A stretch of 64,000 nt of DNA from Aedes albopictus. Its lineage: Eukaryota > Arthropoda > Insecta > Diptera > Culicidae. Shown here piece by piece: positions 10,895 to 22,560 of the stretch. The translations under genes were made by a program, and so were the position numbers. The DNA lies in the NCBI RefSeq assembly GCF_035046485.1, contig NC_085136.1:223638853-223702852 (forward strand). Direction: 5' to 3'. Position 1 is the first letter of the stretch, and every line of letters starts with the position of its first letter. The notes below the pieces were generated by a model. That model ran no database searches, had not been told where the DNA came from, and saw only the letters and a program-made list of their open reading frames with translations.

Positions 10895-10919
10895 TTTTGC
10901 AGGAATTCCTTGAATGATT

Positions 10920-11270
10920 TCAGCAAAAGTGCCTCAAAAATTTCACCAGGTATCTCTTTAGAATGTGTCCATGTCCATATATTTCTTTGAAAGTTTCTCC
11001 AGCAATTATGCAAGGATTTTTCCTTGGGAGTTTTTGAAACAGTTCTCAAGGAGTTTGATGACAAATTTCTCAAAGAACTCTTCTAAAACTTAATCCACGG
11101 GTTTTTTCAGTCAATTCGCCAGGAGCTGCTTCAGAAACACCTTAAGGAAATCTTTCTTCAATTGCTTCAGAAACTCGTACATGAATTCCATCAATTTTTG
11201 CTTCTACTCCTGCAGGCATACATCACAAATTGCTTTAAAAATTTTTGTGCACAAGTCCCATTAAAAGGTT
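10920..11270. repeat. Degenerate 12-bp minisatellite DNA
   Basis: Alternating TTTCTC/GGAATTCC-like blocks at 12-bp spacing, diverged, on the other side of the retroposon from the same host sequence. Confidence 0.55.
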
Positions 11271-11640
11271 ATATATGTTGAGGTGCCATACTGTTTTTTT
11301 TTTTTTTAAATTCTCGTTTTACGTCACATAAAGTACAATTGTTAATGTGTAAAATCAGCTTGAGAACATGAAAAATAGTAATAATTACTTAAGTTTTAGC
11401 ATTTTCTGTAAAACGTGTTTTCCTTAAAGAAATTTGGCGTGACTATGATTACAGTCCAACGGATAAACTGAAAGCACAAACCCAAAAGATAGCCGTTACT
11501 AGAGGACCTTGTGATGTCCTTGAACGATCAGAATATTTAAAAAAATGTTTGTAGTTTTCAAACGGGGACGACTTTTTCCGAAAAAAAATCACTTTTATCA
11601 TAAAAAGGATAAAACAATCGATTTTGTGCTCGACTTCAAC
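11271..11640. other. Unassigned AT-rich stretch with poly-T
   Basis: A run of about 14-15 T near 11287, then AT-rich sequence without recognised features, inside minisatellite DNA. It may be an unrecognised insertion. Confidence 0.3.
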
Positions 11641-12770
11641 CCCTTAAAAATTATTCAAAAAATTCATCCAAGAGTTCCTACAAAAGTATCCACAGGAGTT
11701 TTGAATTGAAATTCTTGAAAAATCCTTAAAATATCGGAGAAAATTCAGATTTTTTTCCTGATGAAATCCAGAAATAAATTTATAAAATAATGTGTAGAGG
11801 AATTTCAGAAATAATTGCTAAGGAAATTTCCAGACGAATTCCTGTCCTGTAATTGGGTTATTCATGAAGGAACCCCAAGAGAGTCTTCAGAAATTTCTGA
11901 AGCAATACATTGAAAAATTTCTTTGGAAGCCCTTGTTTAATTTCCTAGAAAATAATGAGAAATCTTTAGAATAATTCTAACCGAAATGCTCAAATTAAAT
12001 TCTGAATAAGGCATTTCCTGAAAGTATTCGAAAAATTTCCGAATGAATTCTTCAAAGAACCCGTGGCAAAATTCCTTCAGGAAATTCTGGAGAACTCAAT
12101 GGAGGAAATCCTGGGGATTTATATGGAGGAATTCTTTGTATGAATTTCTGCAGGAATTTCTAGAAGAATTACTGCAGGAATCACCAAAAGTAATAATACA
12201 AGAACTTGTGAAGATATTCCTGTTGGATTTTTGGATGGAGAAATTCCTGCGTTAAGATCCAATGGAATCTTTGTATATATTTTGGTGGATATTGTTTAAG
12301 AATTTCTAGAATTGAAAACTTCTAAAAAAAATCCCCTATAAATCATTAGGGGAATATCTAGAAGAATGCCTGAAAACACGTTTTTAAGAATTCCTAGATT
12401 TTTTTTTTAATAAACCGCTGGAGGAACTTCTGAAGGATTTCTTGAAGGACTTCGTGTACGAATTTATGGAGTATTTCTATACACTTCAAAAATATTCGCG
12501 GCTCGTTTGCAAAGCACTCGGCTGTGTGGATCTCGGCAAAACTGTAAGAAAATGCTGAGATCTAAGCACTCCAGATTAAATGTGAAAGAAATCTATTCAT
12601 CAAGTTTTGAGGGAACTCATAGAAGATTTTCAAATAGAATCTTTAGAAACATCTATTTAAGAATTTCTGGAGCAATCGCTAGACAAATTTGTAAAGGAAT
12701 CCATGAAAAAATTGTGAAATTTCTGTTTGCGAAAATATAAGAAGGATTCCTAGTTTTAAAGTTGAAAAAA
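11641..12770. repeat. Degenerate 12-bp minisatellite DNA
   Basis: Blocks such as AATTCCTTCAGGAAATTCTGGAG and GAATTTCTGCAGGAATTTC recur at 12-bp or multiples of 12-bp spacing, most clearly at 12030-12260. The frame at 12043-12255 is a translation of the repeat, not a gene. Confidence 0.6.
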
Positions 12771-13112
12771 TATTTCGTTTTCACCTGATAAGCTGGTTAC
12801 TCAGTGAGTAACTTGGAGTAGCTTCATAACCGATTACAAGCGAAGTTCCTAGCTCCTTTGGCATCGTACACAATTTACGTAACGCTAGAGGAGGAGTCCA
12901 TTATACAAATAATTTCGAGTTTTCATGCAAAAAGTGTTGCAAAGGAGCGGTAGAGGGTGTGTAATGGCCATTTTTTTGTATTTCGTAATTTCGTTACTCT
13001 TTGGATTTGTGCACGATATTGCTCGCATCCACATCGATTGTAAATAGCGCAGTGGAGGAAGCTTATGCTCTTCTAAAGATCGACACACGACTATATGCCA
13101 TACGAAGCACAT
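12771..13112. other. Unassigned stretch
   Basis: No gene or repeat end recognised. Confidence 0.3.
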
Positions 13113-13620
13113 AAAGTACATGATGGCAAGTAGAGACAGAGGCAGGCCTAGTGCTGTTAATGCTGAGGTGATTATTTATGGGGATGTTTTTAAAGTAATT
13201 GAGGAATGTGTTTATCTTGGAACACTAGAGATAGGCGGCAATGACGTTTCCCGTGAGGCTTAAAAGGCGTATTGCAACTGCGAATACGACCTTTTACGGA
13301 AGCTTAGGTCCCATAACTTGCAAACGCAAACGAAATTCGCTCTGTATAAACGCGGGCCAATATAGCCACAAATTTCCTGGACTTCCCTAAGCATAGAGTA
13401 TTCTCGTGCCTTCCACACGATATTCAGCCAATAACTATTAAAGTGCTCGTTAAACCCTGAGATGTGCTGAGATGTAGGTTTTGCTCCAGTAGAGATGTTA
13501 CGCCAATAAGAAGAAGAAGACGCTTATTCTTCCAGTAACCTTCTACGATCACGAGGCGTGGACGTTAAAGTAGGTAGACCGAAAAGCTTTCGGAGTTTTA
13601 AGCGCAAAGCACTGCAGACA
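13113..13620 (+). pseudogene. RTE-like RT relic split by a SINE
   Basis: Plus-strand translation reads KYMMASRDRGRPS at 13118, then VYLGTLE and NDVSREA near 13215-13260, FALYK at 13335, and resumes after an insert at 13528 with HEAWTLK. These are in the order of the RT thumb-to-C-terminal part of RTE-like elements. Stops and frameshifts are present. The interruption at about 13353-13519 is the SINE 3' segment described separately. Confidence 0.65.
13353..13519 (+). mobile_element. SINE 3' portion, Feilai-like (5'-truncated)
   Basis: Contains the SINE body blocks ACTTCCCTAAGCATAG and CACACGATAT, and ends in TTACGCCAATAAGAAGAAGAAG, matching the tail organisation of the SINE at 38225-38312. It splits the RTE relic exactly between FALYK and the following strand. 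The flanks share only ACGC, so the duplication is short or eroded. Confidence 0.65.
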
Positions 13621-13689
13621 ATGATTTTTTTTGCTTCTTTTCCGGCTATACCAGTAGGTCTGAAATAAACTTGAAACATTTCAAGGTAA

Positions 13690-13800
13690 AGTGTGGTTAC
13701 AAGTGACAAATTGAGAGATTAATTTGTGAAAAAAATACCACTTGTTTTGCACACGACTCCGCATCGTTAGTCCGGCGCTTTTACCATGTTACGATTCTGT
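13690..13800 (-). repeat. tRNA-like dispersed repeat, partial copy
   Basis: The complement of this stretch carries GCGCCGGACTAACGATGCGGAGTC and a downstream TTTTTTCACAAATTAATCTC block, the same modules as 13850-14187 but in opposite orientation. A-box-like and B-box-like segments are diverged. Confidence 0.5.
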
Positions 13801-13849
13801 CAAACTAGATTCGAAGCGGAATGCGGGAAATTGACAACCAAGAACTAAA

Positions 13850-14187
13850 GAAGAGATAAAGTTGTGAAAGACGGACCTGGTTAGGGTGTGCTTCTATTCC
13901 GCAGAATCGTTACTTGTTCTGTGGCTTGGGTGGTTAAAGCGCCGGACTAGCGAAACGGAGTCATTGGTTCGAATCTCATCAAAACACGTGGAAGTTTTTT
14001 CACAAATTTATCTCCCAATTTGTCAATTGAACGCACTTTGCCTTCAAATGCAGCGAACAAATTTCCGTGAGAAACAAGATAATGGAGTGTGGCACGGACG
14101 CTTAAGTCACGAGTTGTATCAAGTGTGCATAGAAGCAAATATTGTGAAATGTAGGTATAAAGTACGGCGGGCTTTAGTGGACTAAAC
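13850..14187 (+). repeat. tRNA-derived dispersed repeat (SINE-like)
   Basis: A tRNA-like module has an A-box-like TGGCTTGGGTGGTTAAAGC (13920-13940) and a B-box GGTTCGAATCT (13969-13979), preceded by AAAGACGGACCTGGTTAGGG and followed by TTTTTTCACAAATTTATCTC and a GTCAATTGAACGC block. The same 5'-to-3' order appears in reverse at 23740 to 19345 (split by a 4.2-kb element) and partly at 13690-13800. It is not a functional tRNA: the stems do not close. Polymerase III transcription is inferred from the boxes. Confidence 0.6.
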
Positions 14188-14189
14188 AC

Positions 14190-14512
14190 CCCGGGTAGAG
14201 GTAAAATACTGACGATCAAAACATGATGTTAGTTTGATTGATATAAGAGATAAAAGATCTGAAAATAATATCTGAAAAATGTTCCTGGAACATCTGAACA
14301 ATATCAAAATTTGATATTTCAAGATCATACGAATAGCTCGCTGCTATTGGTTAGATCTTACAAAATCTAAATATGATTTGATGATGATGTTCCAGGAGTA
14401 AATTTTTGATTTTATTTTTAGATCTTTTATCTCTTATGTCAATCAAACCCATATCACTTTTTGATCTCCATATCAAAATATGCTATTATTGAGCTCTTTT
14501 CCTCTACTCGGG
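14190..14512. mobile_element. MITE, 323 bp
   Basis: Ends are CCCGGGTAGAGG (14190-14201) and CCTCTACTCGGG (14501-14512); inner inverted blocks GATAAGAGATAAAAGATCTG (left) and its complement (right) extend the terminal repeats to about 100 bp with gaps. No ORF. Target duplication not clear. Confidence 0.65.
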
Positions 14513-14869
14513 ACGTAGCGTAAATGTCGAAAGAAAGAATAGTGAAAACAATGTTCAGCAGAGAGCCAGTCAGCCAAGCTTCAACGCACTAACTGCACGC
14601 GGTTCAAGAATAACTGAGAATTCTACATATTTGGGGATTCTGGAGGAATATCACCCAAGACCAACGAAAATGGTGCTCTATTATATGCTGGGCGCTGGTG
14701 TAAAATCAATTAGTTACCAATATTGATACCTTATAACTTTTATAACTTTTAACTACCGTCGACTATTTGTTATGGACAGTTAAAGCTACTCTGGCCTTTA
14801 AAAATCATACCTAAAGCTAACATTTTATTTAATCAAAAATGATAAAGTTTTGTTTTTATCCAATAATAA

Positions 14870-15546
14870 CACTAGTTTACAGCATTTTTGAACTCGGTAA
14901 GCTGATGATCATTTTTGGTGTAGAATCATGCCCTGAGTTCGAAAACGTGATGGAAAAAAATTACAGTAGAGCGGAAATTTTTTCGACTTTCCATACAAGG
15001 TTGATGATTTGAAATCGATTTTTGTTCTATTTTTAAGCAAAGTCGCTCACTTCACACATCTCACTCTCCGTAATCAATACTCCGATTGAGCTGAATTTTT
15101 TACTGTAACTCGCCTACATATCATACGTCAAATACACGTTGAGAAAGAATTTTTTAATTGCTTTTTTCTTATTGAAAAAAATACATTTCTTCAAATATTT
15201 TTGGAAATTTTGCTAAAATTTAAGGAGCTCGTCCCAAAAACTCGCCAATATCTTGAATATAATCAATCTGACGCAAAACCTGCATTCAGATGATCGAATG
15301 GCATTGTATTCAGCTTTTAATTTATGGAAAAAGATTTGAAATTGGTTGAACAAAACGCAAGATATTTGAATTTTAGTAAATTCAATATTTTAAAAAATTG
15401 TAAAACTCGATATTGCGCTAAAACTCAAAAACTGCTCTACTTAAAATTTTTTGAAGCGCGGTTTCGAAATCAGCACTAAATTGTACTTCAAAAATTTTGG
15501 TCGTTGACAGAAGTTCACGACTTTCGTTTTATTTTGTAAACTAGTG
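14870..15546. mobile_element. Candidate MITE with CACTAGTTTACA ends
   Basis: The perfect 12-bp inverted pair CACTAGTTTACA (14870-14881) and TGTAAACTAGTG (15535-15546) is flanked by TAA on both sides (14867-14869 and 15547-15549). A 3-bp TAA duplication would fit the PIF/Harbinger superfamily. The 677-bp interior is AT-rich and non-coding. Confidence 0.55.
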
Positions 15547-17088
15547 TAAAAAATCATACCTAATAAGGTTTCTTTGCATTATCCTCCCCTTCTTGAAACC
15601 ACGGAGACCAAACGACGTGGAGTTGTGAAATCATGATAATGAATTTGTGAGTGTTTTGTCATTTTACATTTTCTTGCCCTAGTCGTGGTTGCTTTCTGCA
15701 GCACGTTTTCCCCCTCCCAAGTGAAGTGGATGCCACAGAAGTGAAAATCTTTTTCAAAGTCATCGTCTGGGGTTTGTAGCCGCACGGCGAGGTTGGCACG
15801 CTCACAGTCAATGAGATTGCATCAAATTAAATGATAAATCATTAACGAGTCTTCCCGGAATTATAACTTGCGTCGCCATCAGGTTAGCTCCCCTTCCCCG
15901 CATTTAGCAAGTCTTGTGTCTGCGGTGCTGAGTCGGAGGTCATCTAGGAATGATGAAGTTTTGTTCTGTTGGGATACACTGAAGGAAATTACCCTATGAA
16001 TGTCATGAGATTTTTTTTTTCAATCGAACCGGAAAATGCGATAGCAATTGGACTTATATATGGGTAAAAACGTCTCAGTTGCAACGACGGATCTCAGGAA
16101 AATTCAAGATATTTTTCGCCACAGTGTCCGTCTACAGGCGGCAACCGCAGAAGGGAAATGTGCCGAAATGAAAATTTTACGGCTCACGAAATCCTACTGG
16201 TGCGCCTAAATGAGGTTTTTTAATACTAGGGGCTCCGATGCGCGCGGACCTGGTAATGAAGATGATGGCGTTGTGATGAAGACAATTTGAAATTAGGGGT
16301 TTCCGTAGTCGTCGCCGTCCTTTGAAATATGAAACCGTGGCCTTCGCCTTCTTTGGCAGACTTTGGAGAAACAACAGCAACGGTCGGTCGGGTTCAATCC
16401 CTTATGAGCTGCTCTTCCAGTTGAAGAAATCGCGGTATCCGGTTGGGGGTGGGTGATGCGGTACGGTGGTGGCAGGATTCTTCCAGTAGCAGACAGTCAA
16501 CCAAAATAGCGACGTGCTTGGCGTTGTTGTTGATGGGTAACTGTTTGCGTTGTAAACCGATAAGCCCAAGTTTGAGCAGTGTAGTCTTAATTACAGTAGC
16601 AGAAGCAGCAGCAGCAGCACCGGTCTTGGTCGTTCCGGTTGAAGCACCGTGGGAACTGTTCCATCGCGTGGCATCACCAGTTTACTTGGTATCTGCCAAA
16701 ATGAAGACATGATGGTAAAGGGCCAGCTGCGACGTCGTCGGATGAAGTAATGTAAACAGATGGTACAAGAAAAATGGCTTCAGCCAACTCAAGGGGGTTC
16801 AAGGAAACGGAAACATCCTTTTATAGTAGATGATGATACATGAGTGTGTTCATGAGTATTCTATGTACAGTGTGCTTCAATTTATTCAACGTCTCAATTG
16901 TCCTAAGAACTTATGCAGTGTGATCTTGCACTTAAAAAAAAACCGCGTGATGCTATGGCTTCTCTAGTCGTTCATCCTCTACAATCGACTACCAACATAG
17001 CATTACGCGTAGGTGTTTTGAACAAATGTTGTCAAATAAGAGAAGATTATTGTAACTTATAGTACATGGTTATTCCGAAGAATCTCTT
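15547..17088. other. Unassigned stretch
   Basis: No recognised gene or element ends. Short trinucleotide runs occur (AGCAGCAGCAGC near 16603). The base composition is less AT-rich than the repeat-laden flanks, so this could be intronic or intergenic host DNA. The small open frames (for example 16443-16712) show no recognisable domain. Confidence 0.3.
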
Positions 17089-17229
17089 AACAAATTTCAG
17101 GAAGACGCTTGGAACAAATTTCTGGAGGAATTTCGGAACGAATTCTTGAAGAAATTTATAGAGGAAATCTTAGAAGAATCTCAGGAAGAATTTCTGAAGA
17201 AATATTGGAACGAATTTCTGGAGGAATCT
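17089..17229. repeat. 12-bp minisatellite segment
   Basis: GGAACAAATTTCTGGAGGAATTTC-type units at 12-bp spacing, well conserved; continues after the MITE at 17480-17560. Confidence 0.7.
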
Positions 17230-17468
17230 CGAAACTAATTGAGGTACACCGGGGCAAGTTGAAACGGGTGGGGCAAGATGGAACACCAAGTTTTGAAATA
17301 GATTTCAATACAATTTGGAAATTTGTCCTTCGCTAAAAGATTGTTTGAATCAAAAACTATGTGTTATGGCGATCAAACTGTTTATCATCATTAGAAAACA
17401 TCATGTTAACCCGCTGTTTCATCTTGCCCCACCCGTTTCAACTTGCCCGGTGTACCTTAATTAGTTTC
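17230..17468. mobile_element. MITE/hairpin with GGTACACCGGGGCAAG arms
   Basis: Left arm 17230-17280 (CGAAACTAATTGAGGTACACC, then GGGGCAAGTTGAAACGGGTG) has its near-perfect complement at 17420-17468. Total 239 bp, inserted in minisatellite DNA. The short motif GGGCAAGATGGAAC recurs inside the left arm. No target duplication is certain because the outermost bases are themselves palindromic. Confidence 0.75.
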
Positions 17469-17845
17469 GTGTACCTTATTGAGAAAGCCCGGTACGAACT
17501 CCTGGATGAATCTTGGTGGAAATCCCGGAACTCCCGGAACAATTTCAGAAGGAATTCTCAGATAAAAACGGCCTTCATAGTGAAAGCTTTTAATGAAGCT
17601 TACTCTCTGCGGTCTGTGAAGACTCCAAGAGGAAACCCTTGGTAGAACTCAGACCAGGCTAAACTCAGGAAATAATGTAGAAAGAGTTGGAATAGACGAC
17701 GTTCAGCTGAATCAGAGGCTTTCAGGTCATCTCGCAAGGCCTAGCGGAAAGCTCTTTAGTCTGCTGAACGATCCGGCTGGAAAAAAAACCTTTGTACAAA
17801 TGGAATGGAGGATGGCTTTCTCAGTCTTCGAATCAAGAACGATTT

Positions 17846-17905
17846 TTATCTACATTCCCGACGTTTCGGCCTAGGGATTTGGCCTTTTTCAAGGGTCGGA
17901 GTGTC
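17846..17905 (-). ncRNA. Possible Penelope-like hammerhead-type motif (degenerate)
   Basis: On the minus strand a GGCC...GGCC hairpin is followed by GAAACGTCGG. The block GGCCGAAACGTCGG after a short stem is characteristic of the hammerhead-like motifs carried by Penelope-like elements. Here the expected CUGANGA box upstream is changed to TTGAAAA, so catalytic activity is unlikely. A related block occurs near 63140. Confidence 0.35.
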
Positions 17906-17989
17906 TACCGTCTATTGTTTTAAGGGTACTTGCATAAGGAATGCTCTTCTGGATTGCTTTTCTTGTATACATGTTGTTATTTTAGATTT

Positions 17990-18613
17990 TTAACCCTCTA
18001 ATACCCAATCCCGCCTTTAGACGGGGTATAGTTTGAGCATTTTTGTATTTTTTCTTGCCCGGGCAATCAAAACTTTTATATTTTTAGCTGATATTTAGGA
18101 CTGTTCTGTATATCTTACAATGGTTTTTGGTGTCTTTTAAAGCGTATTAACATTTTTGAAAAATCATTGAAAAATTGATGTATTGGTCACCTTTTCAATG
18201 TCATTGTTTCTTTTGTATTCAATCGCAACAATTTACGTATTTTAAATTTTTCCTCAATCATTCTGTTATAGTAGAAGAGTTTAAGCGAGTTGAATACACA
18301 CTAAAATTATTTTCCCAAAAGTTACACGGAAAATAAAATTTTCTATGAAAAATATTTAAAAAAATAATAATTTAACAAAAATCATAAAATCTCAAAATGT
18401 TTTTGTCTTGAAAAATCGGTAGGCCAAATAGGCTTCCAGGAAAAATATAAAAGTGTAGGGATGTTCAAAAATAAAAATTAGAAAAATCAAAAATCAAAAT
18501 TCACAAAATCGAGAATTCAAAAGAATCGTCTTCCAAAACATGTTTAAATCGATTTTAGATGACGAAAAATGATATTTAGATCAAAATCAAAAATTTGGGT
18601 ATTAGAGGGTTAA
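17990..18613. mobile_element. piggyBac-like MITE (TTAA-flanked, 624 bp)
   Basis: TTAA at 17990-17993 and 18610-18613 flank the inverted ends CCCTCTAATACCCAA and TTGGGTATTAGAGGG. TTAA target sites together with ends beginning CCC are diagnostic of piggyBac-type elements. The interior is AT-rich and non-coding, so mobilisation would need a transposase elsewhere. Confidence 0.85.
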
Positions 18614-18661
18614 TTTAGTGTAATTCATTGTTCACTGGCAACGACTATTTTGACGACATTA

Positions 18662-18930
18662 TTTCAGGGTCTCCAGTTAACCCAGTGGTAAGGCTTTGGA
18701 TCGCCAATCCGGAGATGGCGGGTCCGATTCCCGATCCGGCCGGGAACTTTTCTCGACTTCCCTGGACATAGTGTATCATTGTACTGGTCTCACAATACAC
18801 AAATTAATGCAATGGCAGGTAAAGAAAGCCCTTTAATCAACTGTGGAAGTGCTCAGAACGCTAAATTGAAGAGAGGCAGGCCAAGTTTCAGTTAAAACGT
18901 CAAGCCAGAAAGAAAAAGAAGAAGAAGCAA
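18662..18930 (+). mobile_element. tRNA-derived SINE, Feilai-like, nearly complete
   Basis: The tRNA-like head has an A-box-like AGTTAACCCAGTGGTAAGG (18674 on) and a B-box GGGTCCGATTCC (18719 on); the body has ACTTCCCTGGACATAGTGTA and CTGTGGAAGTGCTCAGAA, and the tail is A/G-rich (AAGAAAAAGAAGAAGAAG). The same organisation appears in reverse at 37733-37950. The family name Feilai is by resemblance from memory, not a search. Confidence 0.75.
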
Positions 18931-19203
18931 TCAGCACTTCGGCAACACGTAATAGACGGAATAATATATTTCTGTTTACCTGGCAAAGCCTTTTTGGATA
19001 CTGAAATTGGAACTTGAGGCCCCCACTAGGAATTTTACCAAGTTACGTCAATGTTTTTGAGGTTGTTTCAGATACAGGGTTTAGAACCCCTCCACTTCAG
19101 GACATTCTATTGGGATTCAGTTGATTTCAAGGAATTTCCGAGGGTTATACCATTCGGCTGGTATGTCTGAAATATACAAACAACTCAAATTTCAAAAACA
19201 CAG
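18931..19203. other. Unassigned stretch
   Basis: Nothing recognised. Confidence 0.3.
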
Positions 19204-19205
19204 TA

Positions 19206-19342
19206 TCCCAAGTAACATTTTGATTGTCAAACAGTCTTGTAGAGGTTTTTAGAACCGTCATAAGACCTCACACCTTTTATTTTGGTTTTATGATAGTTTT
19301 AAGACGTCTTCTAATCCTTTTGACTAAGATATGTAACTTGGG
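19206..19342. mobile_element. Small TA-flanked MITE (137 bp), TCCCAAGTAAC family
   Basis: Ends TCCCAAGTAACAT and ATGTAACTTGGG, with TA at 19204-19205 and 19343-19344. The terminal sequence and TA target match the 2.84-kb element at 54434-57275, so both probably use the same transposase. Confidence 0.65.
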
Positions 19343-20469
19343 TATGAGCTTAATTGACAATTTGAGAGATAAATTAAAGAAAAACAAACCTCTTGCTTTG
19401 GTGGGATTCAAACCCACCACTCCGTAGGGGAGACTGAGGAGACTTGATCCCTGGGGAGACTTGTTCCCCCTATATTTTCTTGGAATCAAAAACAGTTTTC
19501 TTCTAGCTCCAAAACTACTCCTGGACAAACGACTATGTTTTGGCTACAAGTGATTTCGATTGTACATTGCATTATTTTTTAATGGCTGATGATTTGTTTT
19601 CAGTTCTTCAGAAATCTTTTAGGCGATTCCGAAAATCTCAATAACTTTGTGAAAATTGAACCAAATGGTGTCAAAATTTCACAGCACATAGTTTAAATGA
19701 AATACTTTCAAACTTATTTATCCAAATAAGGCTGTTGTTAACATATTTTAATTAATTCTGCTTAGTATAGACAACAGTGACATGGGGAGACTTGATCCCT
19801 CGAGGATTACACACACATTACACATGTGAAAAATGAAATTCTATTCGGAAGCCTCTATTTACTCGGAATTCTAGTCTATTGAACGATAAAATGTTTCAGA
19901 TAATTATAACTAGAGTACAAACCAAGAAAAGGGGGATCAAGTCTCCCCATTTTCAAAATCCGGCATATCCTTAAAAATTTAAGGAAATCTTACAATTCCA
20001 AACACTCCATATTCATCGGAAACACAAGAAAACTCAAAAAGAAAATGAATAGGAAGACTCTGGAATTATTTTCTTTTTAAATAAACCATGTGCTCAAACC
20101 CGATCAGAAAGGCATAACAAAATTATAACCGATTAAGTTATTTATTTCAAAGATTTTTCATAACAGAATGAGTTATAAAATTCGCCGGTTAGGTGTTAAA
20201 ATAACAAAAATTATAACTAAAATTGCTCTAGTCATAACATAATTATAACAGCTCTTGATACAATTATAACAAGCTTATAACAAAATGAGATATAAAAAAT
20301 CAATCAAATTATATCACATGTTGTTATAAAGCAGTTATAAATATATTGGGTAAAAATTAAGTAGTGTAAAAATTAACTCATTTTTGGGTAATCAATTTTT
20401 AGAGTGAAATTCTATTTTTAGTAAAAAGTTACTGGCATCAAAAAACTTCTCCACATAGTATACATAAAA

Positions 20470-20555
20470 CCCAGGGATTCGAACCTAGGACGGCTTGAAC
20501 CTGGAACAGGAGCTCGTCGTTTTTACCAGTGAGGCCATCGCAGCACTTGAAGTGA
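20470..20555 (-). repeat. tRNA-like sequence (SINE head or tRNA relic)
   Basis: On the minus strand an A-box-like TGGCCTCACTGGTAAAA and a B-box GGTTCGAATCC are about 40-50 nt apart, followed by CTGGG. The acceptor stem does not pair, so a functional tRNA is unlikely. Confidence 0.5.
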
Positions 20556-21019
20556 GGGGCGATATATGCTGAAATGGTTCTTCATATTGGTAGCTTCTCT
20601 ATAAATACACTCGCTGATCCAACATACCGAAGAGGGAAAGTATGACGTCACCATACCCAGTTATGACGTCACCATGCACGTTTCTACAGCCCATTTAGTC
20701 CCTCAGCTTCAATGTCGTGTGCGCTCGTTGTGCACTAGAGCCAGCAGCGTTCACTACTTCGGAGCTGGAGCCCACATCGCTGTACCTACGCGAATGGACG
20801 TCACACGAAACTGTTTTTAATACAGTTGATAGCAATTATATCTTCGTATTATTAACTAAGTTGAACAGATAGCTAATGACTTTCAAATAGTGAAAAGTGT
20901 GTAACGAAGCACTTGTTGCGCCTGCGTTTATTTAAATGTTGAAAGCGTTTCTTGGCATGTTTTATTTCATTATTATTAATTAATGATATTCCTTCTGCAA
21001 AGTTGTTCGGTAGTATTAT

Positions 21020-21660
21020 GGCGCTTAAGTGGTGAATGTTTCGGTAGGAATATCCACAACAAATTCTTGCAGTAATATTCCCTTGGAGGAATTTATGAAT
21101 GAATTTTTAAAAGAATAGAAAAAAACATTTCCATAATGAGTCATTGGTAATTGTCGATAAAATTTGTAAAGAAACCTTTCGAGAAATACTTGAAGTAATT
21201 TGTTTTCGAACACAGAGCGTTCAGAAAATCCAAAGGGATATCAAAACACTTCGTTTCGCTGTTGAACTGATTATTTTATTAACTTTAACAAAACTTCATT
21301 TGTTAGTACATAACTATTTCGATCGGCAGATATGCATAGACATATTATCTATGAGGAAAAAAGTAGTGTAGTTAATTGTAGTGATATTCATAACAGATAC
21401 TGAGTGATCACACACTTAGAAATTTCCAAGAAATTGGAATTGGATTGAAAAGTTTAACTTTAAAACTAGAACTTAATTAATTACTGAGATCCTTCAGAAT
21501 TTCTGATGGATTTTCCCTGATGGAGAATCCATTAAGAAATTTTTGATGCATAGGCTGAAGTAATTTGCTAAGAATGTCTTAAAGAATCTTCCTTTTGGAT
21601 TCTCTGAAGAAATTCTCAAGGGACGAAATGTATGTTGGATTTTAAACTTGCGGGAAATCC
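21020..21660. repeat. Scattered 12-bp minisatellite units
   Basis: Units resembling GGAATTTATGAATGAATTTTTAAAAG and GAAATTTTTGATG are visible at 21030-21200 and 21490-21660, heavily diverged and separated by other sequence. Confidence 0.4.
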
Positions 21661-22089
21661 CTATCACGAATGATCTGTATACTGTACTCAATTAGTAGTT
21701 TAAAGACAGACTTGTTAGAATCCCAAAATGGCCGCCACAATGGCCGACTTTGGCACCTACTCACGATTTCGAGCGCACTAATCTCTTCGTAAACAAAACC
21801 AGCACACCTGATCTTCTTATTTTAAACTTATTACAAGTGTGAGCAAGAACAAAATAATAAAATGCACTATTGTTTAATGCATGTTTCTTGAGAATTGTGC
21901 GTCTGAATCAGAACTTCACTGTTGAAGCGGGATTTCAAGACGTTTGTCCTTAAGTTGAGAGCTCCGACAGATCAAAGGTGACGTAATCTGGTCGATGAAA
22001 TTTAATTGGTGAATTGCAATGTGTTTTCGTGTTCTATGATCAGAGATGATGGTTCATAGGAGTGGTTTACTTTGGACCTCAACATGTAC

Positions 22090-22560
22090 TAATCTTCCTA
22101 CAAATCCTTGGGGCAAAGTTCTTGGAAGAATTCAAAGAGGAGGTCATGAAAAAAGTCATGGAGGAATTGTTGAAGAATTCCTTAGAGGATTACCCAGAAG
22201 AATACGTGGAGGAATTTCTTATGGATTTTTTGCAGAAATTCCTGGAGGAAACCTTTGAAAATTATAGGAAAAAAACTCTAGAGGAATTCCTTGGAGGAAT
22301 TACCGTAGGATTCTTTAGAGTAATTTTTTGTAGGAACCATCGGAAGCCTTTCTTAAGAAATCCTTGGAGAAGTAGCTGATGAATTCTCCAACCACAATTT
22401 CTAGAGGAACTCTAGGGGAAATCTCTTTAAGAACTTTTGGAGAATTATTTGAATATTTGACTGGACGATCGTCAGTAAGAATTCACGTAGGAATCGTTGA
22501 GAAAACTCTCGGAGTGATCTCTGGAAGAACTTCTAGTGAGCTCCCTAGAAGACCAACAAG
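22090..22560. repeat. 12-bp minisatellite segment
   Basis: GGAAGAATTCAAAGAGGAGG...GGAGGAATTG units with 12-bp spacing. Both long frames over this stretch (22046-22258 and 22062-22379) are repeat translations with a four-residue period such as EEFL. Confidence 0.65.

Noticed and set aside
13915..13990. Functional tRNA gene
   Set aside because: A- and B-box-like segments are present but the acceptor and anticodon stems do not close, and copies of the same module are dispersed; a SINE head is the better explanation.
20470..20555. Functional tRNA gene on the minus strand
   Set aside because: The B-box is good, but the acceptor stem does not pair and no intact cloverleaf could be drawn.
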